In this document: positions 11,906 through 23,984 of the stretch, in pieces
Layout: each line of letters opens with the position of its first letter
How positions within the stretch are numbered: position 1 is the first letter of the stretch
Source: Cunninghamia lanceolata
Lineage: Eukaryota > Streptophyta > Pinopsida > Cupressales > Cupressaceae
NCBI GenBank assembly: GCA_027924645.1
Contig: BSBN01001752.1
Location: 11,612,001-11,676,000, forward strand
Direction: 5' to 3'
Length of the DNA stretch: 64,000 nt
Translations under genes and position numbers: made by a program
The notes under the pieces: generated by a model
The model's database searches: none
Told to the model about the DNA's origin: nothing
The model's input: the letters and a program-made list of their open reading frames with translations, nothing else

Positions 11906-12599
11906 GCCAACACATAATCACAAGAATTATTTAAAGATCAATAAAATACCCACAAATGTCATACATTCTCATGAAAAGATACCTTTCAGAAGCATTACAA
12001 AGGTGTTTTACAATCTACAACAATCAACTAATCATGAAGAAAATTCAAATCAACAAATGTGATTAGGGTATGTTTCCAGACTACCAAAAACTCATAAAAT
12101 GTTCATAGAGACTTGAGGTAATGTTCAATCTACACATTGAGTTCATTATTAGGATACTAAAATATCCTCTCATAGCCCTTGAGATAAAATCTAGACAATA
12201 TTACAATAAGATCACTCAATATCTCATTACTGGGAGAAAACCCTAGTTTTTACAAACTTGCTTCCTTTTTCTTAGCTCTGCGCTACAACTACAAATTTTG
12301 TCCCGTTTACATTCATATCTACTAGTATATATGTGGTATCCTTATCCCAATGCACATCTTGGTCACGGATCATGAATGGTCAACATGATCTAAACTCACC
12401 CATACCAGTTGCATCATCTTCACATGGCCCAACATCTAAAAGTGTACCCATTTGGACAATTTTCCCATGCCTAAGTGATTAAAATCCATGCTTGAGGGGT
12501 CCACATGAATTCTTCAGTGTATGGAGTTCTTCAATCCTTCAATCAAGTTATTATTGGATCATTAATGGCATTATGGGTCGTGTAAAGGAATCACTAGAA
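11906..12599. other. Unclassified AT-rich stretch
   Basis: I see no ORF with a recognisable domain, no terminal repeats and no RNA gene. It is probably further decayed element sequence in the old layer of the locus. Confidence 0.25.
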
Positions 12600-13510
12600 C
12601 AATAGACACTTTCCTGAGATAGTTGTAGGGTTTTGGGTTTCCTGGGAATGGGTGGACCTTGGAACTAGGTTCCAAGATATGGGAGAAGTTTAGAATCCCA
12701 CAAAGAGGATGGGGAATTGAATAGGAGTAGGAACCAAAAATCAAGTTGAACTAGGAACTCAAGAATAGAGGATGCGGGGAAGACTAGGATCTAGGGTCCA
12801 GGAGGGACATGGGACTAGGAATTGGGGTTCCATGGGAACTAGGTATCTATGGACATGGATGTGGAGAAGGTCAGGATCTAGGGTCTAGGAAGGATCATGG
12901 ACCAGGGAGTAGAAAAAGGAAGGAACTAGGAGTAGGATCGAGTCTAGGATTAGGAATCAGATCAGGACTAGGTACTGAGCTTCTAGGGGAACTTGAAACC
13001 TCGGGACCAAAGGGGAAAGGAGTGGGAAACCAAATTTTCAGGGAACTAGGGAACTCAAGGATCTTGGAACCAAGTACAAAGGTTCTAGGAACCCTTATAT
13101 TACTTAAAACCCAAAAAGGAAGAGGAAGGTAGGGAAAGTAGACTTTTAGGGAACTAAGGAACCAAGGGACATAGGCACAAGGTTCCAAGGTTTTGAGAAA
13201 TCTTGAAAACCTAAAAAGGATGAAGGGCAAAGTGGGGAACATAGGGTTCTAGGGAAAGTTAGAACTCTAGAACCAAAATGAAAGCGTGGGAAACTGGGGA
13301 TTCAAGTAACTTGAGGACACAAGGACAAGGTTCTAAGGTGCAAAGGACCCTCATAAACCCAAAAACCTAAAATTTTAAAGAGTACATTATCGGGGTTGGG
13401 TACTCAGGAGGAACTAGGGATTAGAGGACAAAAGGGCCTTAGACTAGGAAAATCCCTAGTCCCTAGTCCTAGAACATCCCTCTATCCCTAAAAAACCCAA
13501 AAACCTGGGA
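12600..13510. repeat. Degenerate CTAGG / GGAACC-rich low-complexity tract
   Basis: The plus strand is strongly purine-rich and repeats words such as GGAACTAGG, CTAGGATCTAGGGTC, GGGAACTAGG and CCTAGTCCCTAGTCC at irregular spacing. Open frames on both strands (12809-13132 plus, 12895-13242 minus) follow from this composition and are not taken as genes. The tract lies just outside the insertion site of the minus-strand copia element. Confidence 0.65.
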
Positions 13511-13619
13511 AGGCCAAAAAATGGCTAAGGGCCCAACTTGGAATTTTCTTTGAATCTTCGGCAACAACAAGATATGGCCATGTTGTGGGAAAGGCCAAAA
13601 CATCAATGGGGCACATATC

Positions 13620-15773
13620 TGTTAGACACACCAGGATACTAAGAGGGGGGGTGAATCAATATCTAAACAATTCTTCAAATCAAACAACTTCAACTTATCT
13701 AGAGCAAATTAGAACTTAAGCATCACAACATTAACATGAACATGAAAGATTAACACAATGCACAAAAACACATAACACTAGATATATGTGGAAAACCTTA
13801 GAAGGGAAAAACCATGGTGAGGATTAACTCACAATATATGAAGCTCAAATAATAAATTTAGTTTAGGGGCTTTAACCCAAGGAAGCTACTACTCCCTAGG
13901 TAATTTTGATTTAGGGTCACTCCCAAGGAAGCTTCTACTCCCTAATCTAAGAACAAACTCAAAGATGATTACAGTATGACAATCTTTCAACTATCTAAAA
14001 ACTACCTTCGAAGCTCACACTCAATGATTGCACTTTTGTCTCTTCACACACTCTCTGCTAAAGATTTGATCAATCAGGCACACTCTATACTTGATCACTA
14101 TCTCAAATAAGGCTTCAAGATGAATTAGGACAGCATCAACAAGATCTACTCTTTCTCCCACAGTCGCACACAAGAATGTATTATTCTACTTTTATTTGCT
14201 TGTGAACTTTATTCATATTCTTGCAATCATATCCTCTGCATTCAATTTGATCTACTATTTATACATGATATTACATTGATTACATAGCTTGTCAGCTAGG
14301 TTAAACATGAAAAATACATTTACATGTCAACCATACAATACACTATGAAATGTGTAGAAGATAGGTCTAATTAGGACAACACGTTACACCAATAGAAGAC
14401 TCAAGCCTTGCAGACCCCAAATCTTTCTTAACTAGGTCCAAAACATCCTTTAGAGATTCAAGAATCAAGGAATTACCTCCGTACACTCTGATCATTTGAA
14501 AATAGCACAGCTTTAAGGTAAGCTCATGAAAACTTGAAGAGTAAAGAGCATATCAGCTAAAACACCTTGTGTGGTACTGGAAACAAGGAAGATCTTCGTG
14601 AAACTCTTCTAGATGAATCCACATGACTTATAAAACATCCCCAAACACTTCTTTTGCACCACACATCAAAGAATTATGCCGCACACCTTCAATCATTAAC
14701 TCTGAGAGTACACTATTATCTAGAACATATTGCAACATGTTAATTGAAAAACTGAGTTGTGGACCACCAAGAAGCTTGAAACAAGAAATAAACATGAAAT
14801 GCACATTCAAGAACATGTTCTAAAAATTGCAAAGTCAATCATTTACTTCCAGAGGAATGCGAAGAATTCCAGTGAGTCTTCAATGCTACTCCATTCTACC
14901 AGAGCACATAACGATACTTTATCAATCATAACTTTCACTACAAAGGGAATGATTGTCTAGAATTTTGGAAACAACACATTTACCACCTTCTGAACATAGA
15001 TCCAGAACTACATAGCCATATCTGAAAACACAAAGGAATATGAAGCATTCTATTCACCTTTCAACATCACATTACACTGTCAAAGCCTGAAGCAAAACTC
15101 AATCACTTATATCTTTCACTATGGAAGAGAAAACACTCTAAAACATAGAATTTAACATATTTGCATCATGCTCAACTTAACTCTTGAACTGTAAGACCAT
15201 ATCTTCAAATTCAGAGAAATGCAGAGTATTCCATTACCATACTTTCACATAACTAACATTGTCTTCAAACTGTCAGCAAAAAACCAACCTTATGGTGATC
15301 AAAACATCATGAAACTTGGAACATACATAAGATAACATTGTACGAAGCTATGTTCCAAACTATTGAAGCTTAATAGCAAGATAATGAAAATACAGAGCAA
15401 TCTTCTAGATAGTCTTCAAAGAGTAAACACTCTAAAACAAGGACTGTCACCTTCTTCCAGAGGCCAAGTCTTCTTTACATCACCATGTACAATTCAGGAT
15501 TAGTAGGAATGATCATACAACATGCTCCAAAATAGGAACACATCCTCAACATCAACAACACAACTTGATTCTTCTAATTTATATTGATCAGGCTTCAAAC
15601 ACAACTCTGATTTGATTCTCTACTTTGATTAGGAATGTAACTTTTAGGATTTCCAATGATGAGATTTCTTAGGAGCATGACATCCATCCATGACCAATCT
15701 CTTACTCTTATGATAGTTTTGACATTAGTGTATGCTACTATGTTGACATCAATGACAACACATATGGCCAACA
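13620..15773 (-). repeat. 3' LTR of the minus-strand copia element
   Basis: This 2,154-bp LTR runs (plus-strand reading) from TGTTAGACACACCAGG to CATATGGCCAACA. Its partner is the split LTR 20772-22936 + 59127-60409, which matches it along the whole length apart from insertions. Preceding ATATC (13615-13619) is the target duplication. Read on the minus strand it begins TGTTGGCCATATGTGTTGTC, sharing GTTGTCATTGATGTCAACATA with the element C LTR. Confidence 0.85.
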
Positions 15774-15975
15774 ATCTCCTCCTTTGTCATTGATGGCAAC
15801 ATAAGCTCCTCCTTAGACTCTCTCCCCCTTTGACATCAAGGACAAAGGGATCCAATACTTGCCCATTCTCTTTCTTTCACCAATAATCATATATCTATCA
15901 AATGTTTCTTGTAATCTCCCCCTATCATCAATCACAACTACCTGCTCCCCTTGAGAGGTAGCCATCATCAGTCCA
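15774..15975 (-). promoter_or_regulatory. Polypurine tracts of the minus-strand copia element
   Basis: On the plus strand these appear as TCTCCTCCTTTGTC next to the LTR (15774), CTCTCCCCCTTTGACATC (about 15822), TCTCCCCCTA (about 15917) and CTCCCCTTGAG (about 15943). Several tracts spread over some 200 bases repeat the pattern seen at elements A, B and C. Confidence 0.65.
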
Positions 15976-16039
15976 AGATAAAGATATGGCATGAACTCCC
16001 TCTAGACAGATGCACCATTTTGCATCTTAGCAAGAAGAA

Positions 16040-17800
16040 TGAGGGGAAATTACCCCTAACCTCCCCCAAAGATTCTCAAAAGTGTTCTTTACAAGAGCCT
16101 TTGTGAAAATATCTGCAATATCATCCTTAGTTGGAACATATTCCAACTTCACTTCCTTATCTGTAACCTTTTCTCTCAAAAGTGATACCTAATTGCTATA
16201 TTCTTGGTTCTTGAATGCATTACCAAATTCTTGGAGATATTGATAGCACTTGTATTATTACACAAAATAAGAATAGGCTCATCACACAATACCTTTATAT
16301 CCTTCAGAGCTTGCTTCATCCACAATACTTGAGTGCAACAAGAGGTTGCTACAATATATTCTACCTCTGCAGTTGATAAGGACATTGAATCTTGCTTCTT
16401 TCTCTACCATGAAACCAATCTACTTCCTAGAAAGAAAGCACCACCACTTGTACTTCTTCTATCATCAACACAACCAGCCCAATAAATATCAGTGTATGCA
16501 CTCAAATCAAAGTCATTACCTTTTGGATACCATAGAACATAGTCTGGAGTTCCTTTCAAGTATCTAAATATCCTTTTCACTATCCTCTCATGTGTTTTCT
16601 TAGGATTGGCTTGATATCTGGTAACCACACATACCACATGCATGATGTCAGGTCTAGATGCAATCAAGTACAATAGTGCTCCAATCATATACCTACAAAC
16701 AATCTGATCCACCTCCAGAGATTCATCATCTTTGCTTAAGTGGCATCCAGTGACCATGGGAGTACTAAGAAGATTTGAATCATGCATACCAAACTTCTTC
16801 AACAAGTCTTTAACATACTTAGCTTGATAAACAAAGATACCACCATCTAGCTAGAAATTTGAAGACTAAGGAAGAATGACATTTCTCCAATCATGGACAT
16901 TTAAAATTCTTTTTGTGTCTCCTTTGCAAACCTCTTACACATATCATCATTTCCTCCAAAAATAATATCATCAACATAAATTGCAACTATCAAGATCATG
17001 TCTCCTTCTTCCTTTATGTAAATATTACTATCTGTAGTACTTTTCTTGAGGCCCTACTGAAGTAAGTACTTGTATAATATTGCATACCAAGCCCTAGGTG
17101 CTTTCTTGACCCAATACAAAGCCTTCTTGAGTCTGCATACCATGTCTGGATCTTCTGATATCTAAAAACTATCCGGTTGCTCAATGTACACCTCCTCCTC
17201 TAGATCACCATTCAGAAATGTTGAATTGACATCCATCTGATACACCTTGAAGTTCTTGTGAGCAGCAAGAGCAAGGAACATTTTGATTGCCTCCATCCTA
17301 GCTACTAGAGAAAAAGTCTCCTCAAAATTAATGCCTTCTACTTGAGTATATCCTTTTCATACTAATCTTTCTTTGTTCCTCACAACATCACCTTCTTCAT
17401 TCAGCTTGTTCTGAAACACCCACTTTGTTCCTATAACATTCTTATTGGCTAGTTTGGGAACTAATTCCCATGTTTGATTCTTTTCAATCCGGTCTAGTTC
17501 CTCTTCCATTGCTTTTATCCATTCACCATCTTTGTTGGCTTCAACAAAGGTCTTAGGTTCCACTTTTGATAATAAACACAAGTTTTCTTACTCATGTGTC
17601 TTGGCAAACCTTCTCCTTGTCTGCACACCTTCATTTTTGTCTCCAATGATCTATTATGCTGAGTGGTTCTTCTGAACATACTTTGTTGGAGTCTGAGGTA
17701 TCTGTTCAAGTTCTTTTTCCTTTTCTTCTTTCACTTCTACTTATTCATCTTCAATACAAGGAAATATATCAAATCTGATATCTTCTGAATCCTATTTGAA
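16040..17800 (-). pseudogene. Copia reverse transcriptase and RNase H, minus-strand element
   Basis: Reading down from 17581: EPKTFVEA..GEWIKAMEEEL, ELVP..NVIGTKWVF, then [36 protein letters not shown], the active-site block YVDDIIFGG (near 16985) and GEMSFFL. Next come KKFGMHDS and YMIGALLYL (16404-16805), the RNase H part with YTDIYWAGCVDDRRSTSGGAFFL, and STAEVEYI..SCCTQVLWMKQ (16176-16385). In a live element this copies the RNA and degrades it in the particle. Stops and shifts interrupt it, e.g. an R/K codon lost to TAG after RLVSW and TAA after DPDMVCR-side motifs upstream of the active site. The coding part ends near 16040. Confidence 0.85.
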
Positions 17801-18995
17801 CTAATACAAGTCTTCATCTACTTTGACATTTGTGCTTTCAATCATCTTTCCCAACATTTTGTTGTAGCATCTATAGGCCTTGCTTCTGGTTGAGTAACCA
17901 ACAAAGATTCCTTCATCACATCTTGAATCAAATTTTCCTAAGTCTTCTTCATCTCTTCTGATATAGTATTTGTTGCCAAATATCCTGAAGTATCTGATAG
18001 AGGGTGGTCTTCCATACCACAACTCATAAGGGGTCTTAGAGCTATTGACCCTCAATTGTACTATGTTAGTTAGATAGATAGTAGTATGAATTGCTTCCTT
18101 CAAGTATACATCAAGCAAATCTACATCTTTTAACATTTCCCAAATCTACATCTTTTAACATTTCCCTAGACATTTCTTGCATAGTCCTATTCTTCCTTTC
18201 CACTACCCCATTTTGCTAAGGGGTTCTAGGAGTAGACAAGTGCCTCCTAATGCTATGTTCTTCACAAAATTTTTCAAATTCATTTGAAGTAAACTCACCT
18301 CCTCTATCTGACCTCAATCATTTGATCTTAGCATCTATTTCATTTTCAACCAAGGCTTTGAAAATTTTAAACATATCAAGAGCATTAGATTTTTCTCTTA
18401 AGAAAGTAACCCAAGTCATTCTAGAATAATCATCAATGAGAAACATAAAGTACCTTTCACTTTGTTGACTTTTTACTCTTGTAGGTCCACATAGGTCTGT
18501 GTGAATCAACTCCAATGGCTTTGAAGAAGAGTACTCCTTGCTTTTAAAACTTGTCTTTGTCTTCTTTCCCATCTGACATTACCTGCATACATAGTTTGTA
18601 GGCTTGATTATCTTAGGCATATCTCTCACTGCATGAGTAGAGTTGATTCTTACCATGTTATCAAAGTTGTTGTGTCCCATTCTTTTGTGCCATAGCCAAC
18701 AATCACTGGATTGAGCCAACAAACATGTTCTTCCATTTTCTTTTTTCAAGTAATAGCTATCACCACATGTCTTGATACCTTCTACAACAAGCTTTCCAGA
18801 TTCTGCCTTCCTAATTTCACAACCATTAGCATGAAAAGTAAGATTGTAACCTTTCCTACACATCTGAATGACACTGAGAAGATTGTGTTGTAATCCTTTG
18901 ACATAGAGAACATCCTCAGTCATGTTCTTTGCATTAATAGATATGACACCTTTTCCACTATTTGTGTTGACTCATCTCCTCCAAACTTGACATCT
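17801..18995 (-). pseudogene. Copia integrase, minus-strand element
   Basis: The zinc-binding N-terminal part (WLWHKRMGHNNFDNM...YVCR-stop-CQMGK) is at about 18570-18720. The catalytic core follows: LELIHTDLCGP, YFMFLIDDYSRMTWV, LRSDRGGEF and QNGVVERKNRT down to about 18200. The C-terminal part (TPYELWYGRPPSIRYFRIFG...GIFVGYSTRSKAY) lies at 17801-18136. The two Asp of the DDE triad and the Glu of VVERKN are visible. A 25-bp tandem duplication (18116-18165) breaks the frame. Upstream, 18923 down holds the protease-integrase linker (VLYVKGLQHNLLSV). Confidence 0.85.
18116..18165. repeat. Exact 25-bp tandem duplication in the copia integrase
   Basis: 18116-18140 is repeated exactly at 18141-18165. 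As 25 is not a multiple of three it shifts the frame in the integrase core-to-C-terminal linker. It looks like a local slippage event. Confidence 0.9.
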
Positions 18996-19588
18996 TTTGT
19001 TAGGGTTAGCCGACAAAAGATATCAATTAAATGCAAATAAAGATTAAACAGAGGAATGAAAATACACAGAAATAATAACATTGAGAGACAAGTTTTAATG
19101 CGGTTCACCCAAACTCGGGCTACATCCACCAACAGAGAGTCCAATATTATTATCTAGTAAATCAAACCGATTACAACTAGCAATCCTTGCAACTCAATAC
19201 TAATGCAAAATGCTACAATACATCAACAAAAACCCTAACCCTTAGCCATTTTTATCATGACTTTTGTCGGTTACAAAAATAGGTTTTTTTTTAATGTCGG
19301 CCAATGAAAAATAGCTCCCCATGCCTTAATAAAATAATAAAAAACCGTGTGAGGTTTCGAGGGCGCTGCCCCCAAGCCCCCGCAAGGGCACTACCCCTCA
19401 ACCCCACCCTGTATCATGACAAGAAGTGTACCAGGGGCACTACCCTTGAACCCCACAAGGGGTACTACCCCTTGACCTTGTCTTGGGGGCACTGCCCCCA
19501 AACCCTGTAGGAATTTGGGGGGAAACCGCAATGATAAAAGTGGGGTAAATTTAACCTCTGATTCTGATTAGGCTCCATATAATAATAG
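18996..19588. mobile_element. 0.6-kb insertion in the copia protease region, with GC-rich GGGCACTACCCC repeats
   Basis: The protease reading stops after CSNHMIGDKENIVAL near 19600 and resumes as VKFGGDESTQI near 18990, so about 590 bases are foreign. The limits are approximate because I could not fix a target duplication. It holds TGTTAGGGTTAGCCGAC near 18998. It also holds a GC-rich block (19359-19515) with four or five versions of GGGCACTGCCCCCAAACCCC in a setting that is otherwise AT-rich. It could be a solo LTR or a small non-autonomous element. Confidence 0.5.
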
Positions 19589-20713
19589 CTCCACCATCCC
19601 ACTTCTTAAGGCTACGATATTCTCTTTGTCACCAATCATATGATTTGAACAAACACTATAAATGACCCAAGCTTTGGTTTCTTCTTTTGCATGAAAGGTA
19701 ATCCATACAACCATTGATTTTTCATTGTTTTGAACTGTTTGCAAGGTATCCAATTTTCTAACCTCATTCTTTTTGTCACCAAAACTCCTGGCCAAGAAAA
19801 GTGTTTCATCATTTGAATCATCATGATCCTCATCTTTTGAAGAACAACTATCCTCTATAGAAAACATACTTCTTTTGAATTTACTATTTTTGTTACTTCT
19901 CCTAGTTTCTTTGAGAGGACATTTGGAAGCAAAATGACCAACCTTTCCATAATTGAAACATTTGAAGGGTAACTTACCTTTGTATTTTCTAGATCCTTTC
20001 TCCAAGGTTCTTACAAAATTTTCTTCAATATCATCAAGGCTTTCATCTTCATCAGTAGTTTCTTCTTTTGCCTTTTTACTGACTTTTAAAGTAGCTTCCT
20101 TCTTTAGAACATCACTGTCAAACTCTCTCATTTCAAAAGTAGTAAGGGTCCCAAACATTTGGTCTAAGAAGTATGTATCTATATCAATAGTCTCCTCAAT
20201 AGAAAATACTTTAGAATTGTAAGATTTGGTAAGAGATCTCATAACCTTTTTCACAATCTCATCTTCTTTTAATCCTCCACCAAGACCTTTGATACCATTG
20301 ATTACTTCATTCACTTGGAGCATGACACCTACAATATTTTCATCTTCTGACATCTTTAGGGATTCAAATATGTTCTTAAGTATTAGAATCTTGGCTTACT
20401 TTACTTTCTTATCTCCTTCATAATTAGTTTCAAGTTTATTCCAAACTTCTTGACCTGGGCTACAACTTACCACCTATGAAAGTTCTGAATTAGTTAATCC
20501 ACTCATGATAAGAAACATTACCTTGGCATTATTATCATACTTCTTGATTTCATCTGCATCTTTTGGAACATCTTTAGGAATAGTGTAGCCTTTCTTGATA
20601 GAGTCCCAAACTCGGGACCCTAGTGAATTGATGTAGCCTTCCATTCTTACCTTCCAAAAAGCATAATTTGTTCCATCGAACCTGGGAATCTTGTTGGATC
20701 CTCTTGATGCCAT
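19575..20713 (-). pseudogene. Copia gag and protease start, minus-strand element
   Basis: The start is the ATG at 20713 (MASRGSNKIPRFDGTNY.FWKVRM), 44 bases after the PBS. The FDGTNY.FWK motif marks the copia capsid-type domain. Further on come LNSEVWNKLE-like and GLGGGLKEDEIVKKVMRSL segments, then a zinc knuckle at about 19930-19970 that reads CFNYGKVGHFASKC: the second Cys is Tyr. Protease begins with WVIYSVCSNHMIGDK, where the catalytic D(S/T)G has become YSV, so this copy could not be active. Stops occur at about 20474 and 20400. Confidence 0.8.
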
Positions 20714-20756
20714 TGCGGACCTTCCTCAAGTGGTTAAGATTTCTTCAGAGGAACTT

Positions 20757-20769
20757 GGCTCTGATACCA
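20757..20769 (-). other. Primer binding site (initiator Met tRNA type), minus-strand copia
   Basis: On the minus strand this reads TGGTATCAGAGCC, two bases after the LTR end. It is followed by a leader AAGTTCCTCTGAAGAAAT, then CTTAACCACTTGAGGA. The same leader is seen in element C and, more diverged, in element B. Confidence 0.9.
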
Positions 20770-20771
20770 AT

Positions 20772-22936
20772 TGTTAGACACACCAGGATACTGAGAGGGG
20801 GGTGAATCAATATCTAAACAATTCTTCAAATCCAACAACTTCAACTTATTTGAAGTTGATTAGAACTTAAGCATCACAACATTAACATGAACATGAAATA
20901 TTAACACAATGCACAACAACACATAACACTAGATATACGTGGAAAACCCTAGAAGGGAAAAGACATGGTGAGGATTAACTCATAATATATCAATCTCAAA
21001 TAGTAACTTTGTTTTAAGGGCTTTAACCCAAGGAAGCTGCTACTTGACAGGCTATTGTAAGGTCCTAACACTTTAGTTTAAAATATGTCAATTATGTTGA
21101 ATAGGTAGTGTCCAAGGCTATATGCAATAGGATATATCTTTGGCCATCTCACTTAGTAAGATTTTATGAATTTTTGAAAATCTTGAAATAGAATTTAAAC
21201 TAGAAAGCATGAAATCTTAAGCTAGAAGGCATTTGAATTCTTACTCTAGAAAGCATGTAAACTTATCTAAAAATAAACACTTTGTAGTTTAACTATGAAT
21301 TCAAAACAAAGACAACTAACTACTAACTAAAAGTACTCCTAACATCTTTTAATCAATAGCTAACAATAGTTTTATGAACAGAGTGGATGCTCTGAAAATT
21401 TCAAGTAAATAAAACTCAGAGATCATTAAATTAAAACCACAACCTGTAGGAACACATAACAGAGCTAAGCACAAAGTAACATTTATCTAAACATAGCATT
21501 CACATAACAGAAGCAATAACATTAACAATAAAAATACTTATCTACTCTATAATCCCTTGAGTGGCTAGCTCTTGGGTGTTCCTACTATCGGTTCAAATCA
21601 CATGTGGTACTTTAGCAGCTTCAAAGTAAATTCCATTCACAATGCTTCTATTACTCAGAATCAGATTACTCCAAATAAATTACTTAGAACAAGACTAGAG
21701 GTATTCATTCATTCATGTCATAAAAGTATAATAGTACAGAGAACATAACTAAATAGTATTTAGAATATATCATAACAACATATCCTTGTTTTGAGCAACT
21801 ACATATATATATATTGCACTACTACAAAATCTTAATTTGCACATGGCAGGTAAATGCCATTGAAAAAGTCTTAAACAGAATTACAACTAACTAGATGTCT
21901 TTGAATTAAAACACAGTAAAGGCTCTACTGGAGCTATAAAGTCTTGAGCATGCTCAACAAAAAATAACATAATTTCTTTAACAGAGTATATGGTGTATAC
22001 CTAAATTTATAGCGCCCTAAATTTCTAGTGCTCTGACTCCAAACACTTTGAAGTCCACTCCTTTTGTTGGGCAATACCTATAACCCTGCATAACTACACA
22101 AGCGCTACAATAATTAAGTCAACATTAGTGGCTAATTCCAGCCAATTTGAAAATAAAGATTTATACATCATTTTATCAAAAATAGATAAATATTGCTTCT
22201 AAAAATAAGCAAATTGGCATGGCTAAGGTGATTGGTTAGGACAAAAAGGGTTATATGGCCTGTTATAAAAATGAGGTTGTTTATACCTCATCCCCACTCC
22301 CTAAGTAACTTTGATTTAGGGTCACTCCCAAGGAAGATTCTACTCCCTGATGACTTTGTTTTAGGGGCTTAATCCAAGGAAGCAATTACTCCCTAATCAA
22401 GAACAAACTCAGAGATGATTACAGTATGAAAATCTTTCAACTATCTAAAAACTACCTTTGAAGCTCACACTTGATGATTGCACTTTTGTCTCTTCACACA
22501 CTCTTTGTTAAAGATTTGATCAATCAGGCACACTCTATACTTGATCACTATCTCAAATAAATATTCAAGATGAATTAGGATAGCATCAACAACATATGCT
22601 CTTTCTCCCACAGTCACACACAAGAATGTATTATTATGTTTTTATTTGCTTGCGAACCTTGTTCATCTTCTTGCAATCATATCTTTTGCATTTAATTTGA
22701 TCTACTATTTATGCATGATATTAAATTGATTACATAGATTTTTAGCCAAGTTAAACATGAAAAATGCATTTACAGGTCGGCCGTATATTACACAATATGA
22801 AATGTGTAGAAGATAGGTCTAATTAGGACAACATGTTACACCAGCAGAAGACTCAAGCCTTGCGAGCCCCAAAACTTGCTTAACCAGTTCCAAAACATCC
22901 TTCATAGCTTCAAACATCAAGGAATTACCTCCGCAA
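20772..22936 (-). repeat. 5' LTR of the minus-strand copia, first part
   Basis: It matches 13620 onward from TGTTAGACACACC. An unclassified insert (21055-22295) interrupts it, and element B enters at 22937. The rest of this LTR is at 59127-60409. The joined flank GGAATTACCTCCGC...TCATTTGAAAA agrees with 14471-14500 of the other LTR. Confidence 0.85.
21055..22295. mobile_element. 1.24-kb unclassified insertion within the copia LTR
   Basis: It is found by comparison with the intact LTR: GAAGCTGCTACT (to 21054) should run on to CCCTAAGTAAC (from 22299). ACT, or CTACT/CCACT with one mismatch, may be the target duplication. It begins TGACAGGCTATTG and ends TACCTCATCCCC. Near the right end ATGAGGT and ACCTCAT form a perfect 7-bp hairpin around seven bases (about 22271-22291). 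There is no ORF and no terminal inverted repeat. It is too ambiguous to assign to a class. Confidence 0.45.
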
Positions 22937-23984
22937 TGTTGGCAAGAGACACTGTGTGGCTTCATGAGTGTTGTCATTGATGGCAACAAAGTCCATCCCA
23001 CACATCTGCAAGACATGGTGTGTCTATACTGAAAGTCAGATTGAAGAGTATTTTGGTCTGGTGACCAAGAATAGAGCATGTAGCAAGGTCCAACAATCAG
23101 GTCCAAATCTCTCAGAGGAATTATCTCAGTAAAGTATAGACTTGGGGAAGTCAAGAGGAATATCATGAATGATATATTCCAGAGATTGAGCCTCTGGTGA
23201 TGAAAGAGTGAAAAGATATAAGCACCTGAGTGTTGGGTTCCTATTTGGTAGAGTAGACTGAGGAAGACCTGACTGGCAGAGCATTAGACCTTAATCCGGA
23301 TGAGATATTGATGGTGATGAGATATTGATGCATCACTTGATAAGCAAGAATTCAGCTGACAGACTAGAGTTTGGGAAAATATTGAGTATTCCGGATGTCG
23401 ACTAGAAAGATGTTTAAATCCATGGTGTGGATATATATACCAGATGGATTTAGATGTGAAAGTGTGTGTGGTGTGTTGTGAAGTGCGAAGAAAAATAGAG
23501 TGCTATGTGGAAGCAGTAATACATGTCTGGTATGTGACAAGACACTAGCACCAAAGAAGAGGAAGAATGAAGTGCAGTAGATCAGTGTATGGAGCCTAAC
23601 TGGAACTGAACCTCAGCATATGCGGATGCTTCTCATTAGTTCAAGTATCCTGTTACCTTCTTTGTACCTTGTAGACAGTGATTCTCTTGTAGGCAGTGAG
23701 CCTCTTATGAGCAGTGTGCTTGGGCAGTGATCCCTAATTGGCAAGTGCCATTTTGTACTATCTTATTCTTTTAATAGAGAATACAATCTTGGGTTAGTCA
23801 CCCCATGGTTTTTCCCTTAACAGGGTTTTCCACATCAAAATCATTGTGTTATGTGTATTAATGTTATCTCTATTTTCATAGTTATGTTTGCTTATATGAT
23901 TTGATGATGCACTAATTGTTAAAGAAGGATAGAAAGTTGAAGTAATTAAGATAACTGATTCACCCCCCCTCTCAGTTATCAATA
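22937..23984 (+). repeat. 5' LTR of element B
   Basis: It is 1,048 bp, from TGTTGGCAAGAGACACTG to ...CTCAGTTATCAATA; the last CA has become TA compared with the 3' LTR (AACA). A TATA-like GGATATATATACCAG is near 23431. The segment from about 23680 (TGTAGGCAGTGAGCC) to the end is very close to the same part of the element C LTR, while the first half is not. Confidence 0.85.

Noticed and set aside
12809..13242. Overlapping open frames on both strands in the CTAGG-rich tract
   Set aside because: Gly/Leu-rich and Pro/Ser-rich products follow from low-complexity DNA; no domain is seen.
19225..19250. CCCTAACCC-like word that could suggest telomere repeat
   Set aside because: A single occurrence, not a tandem array.
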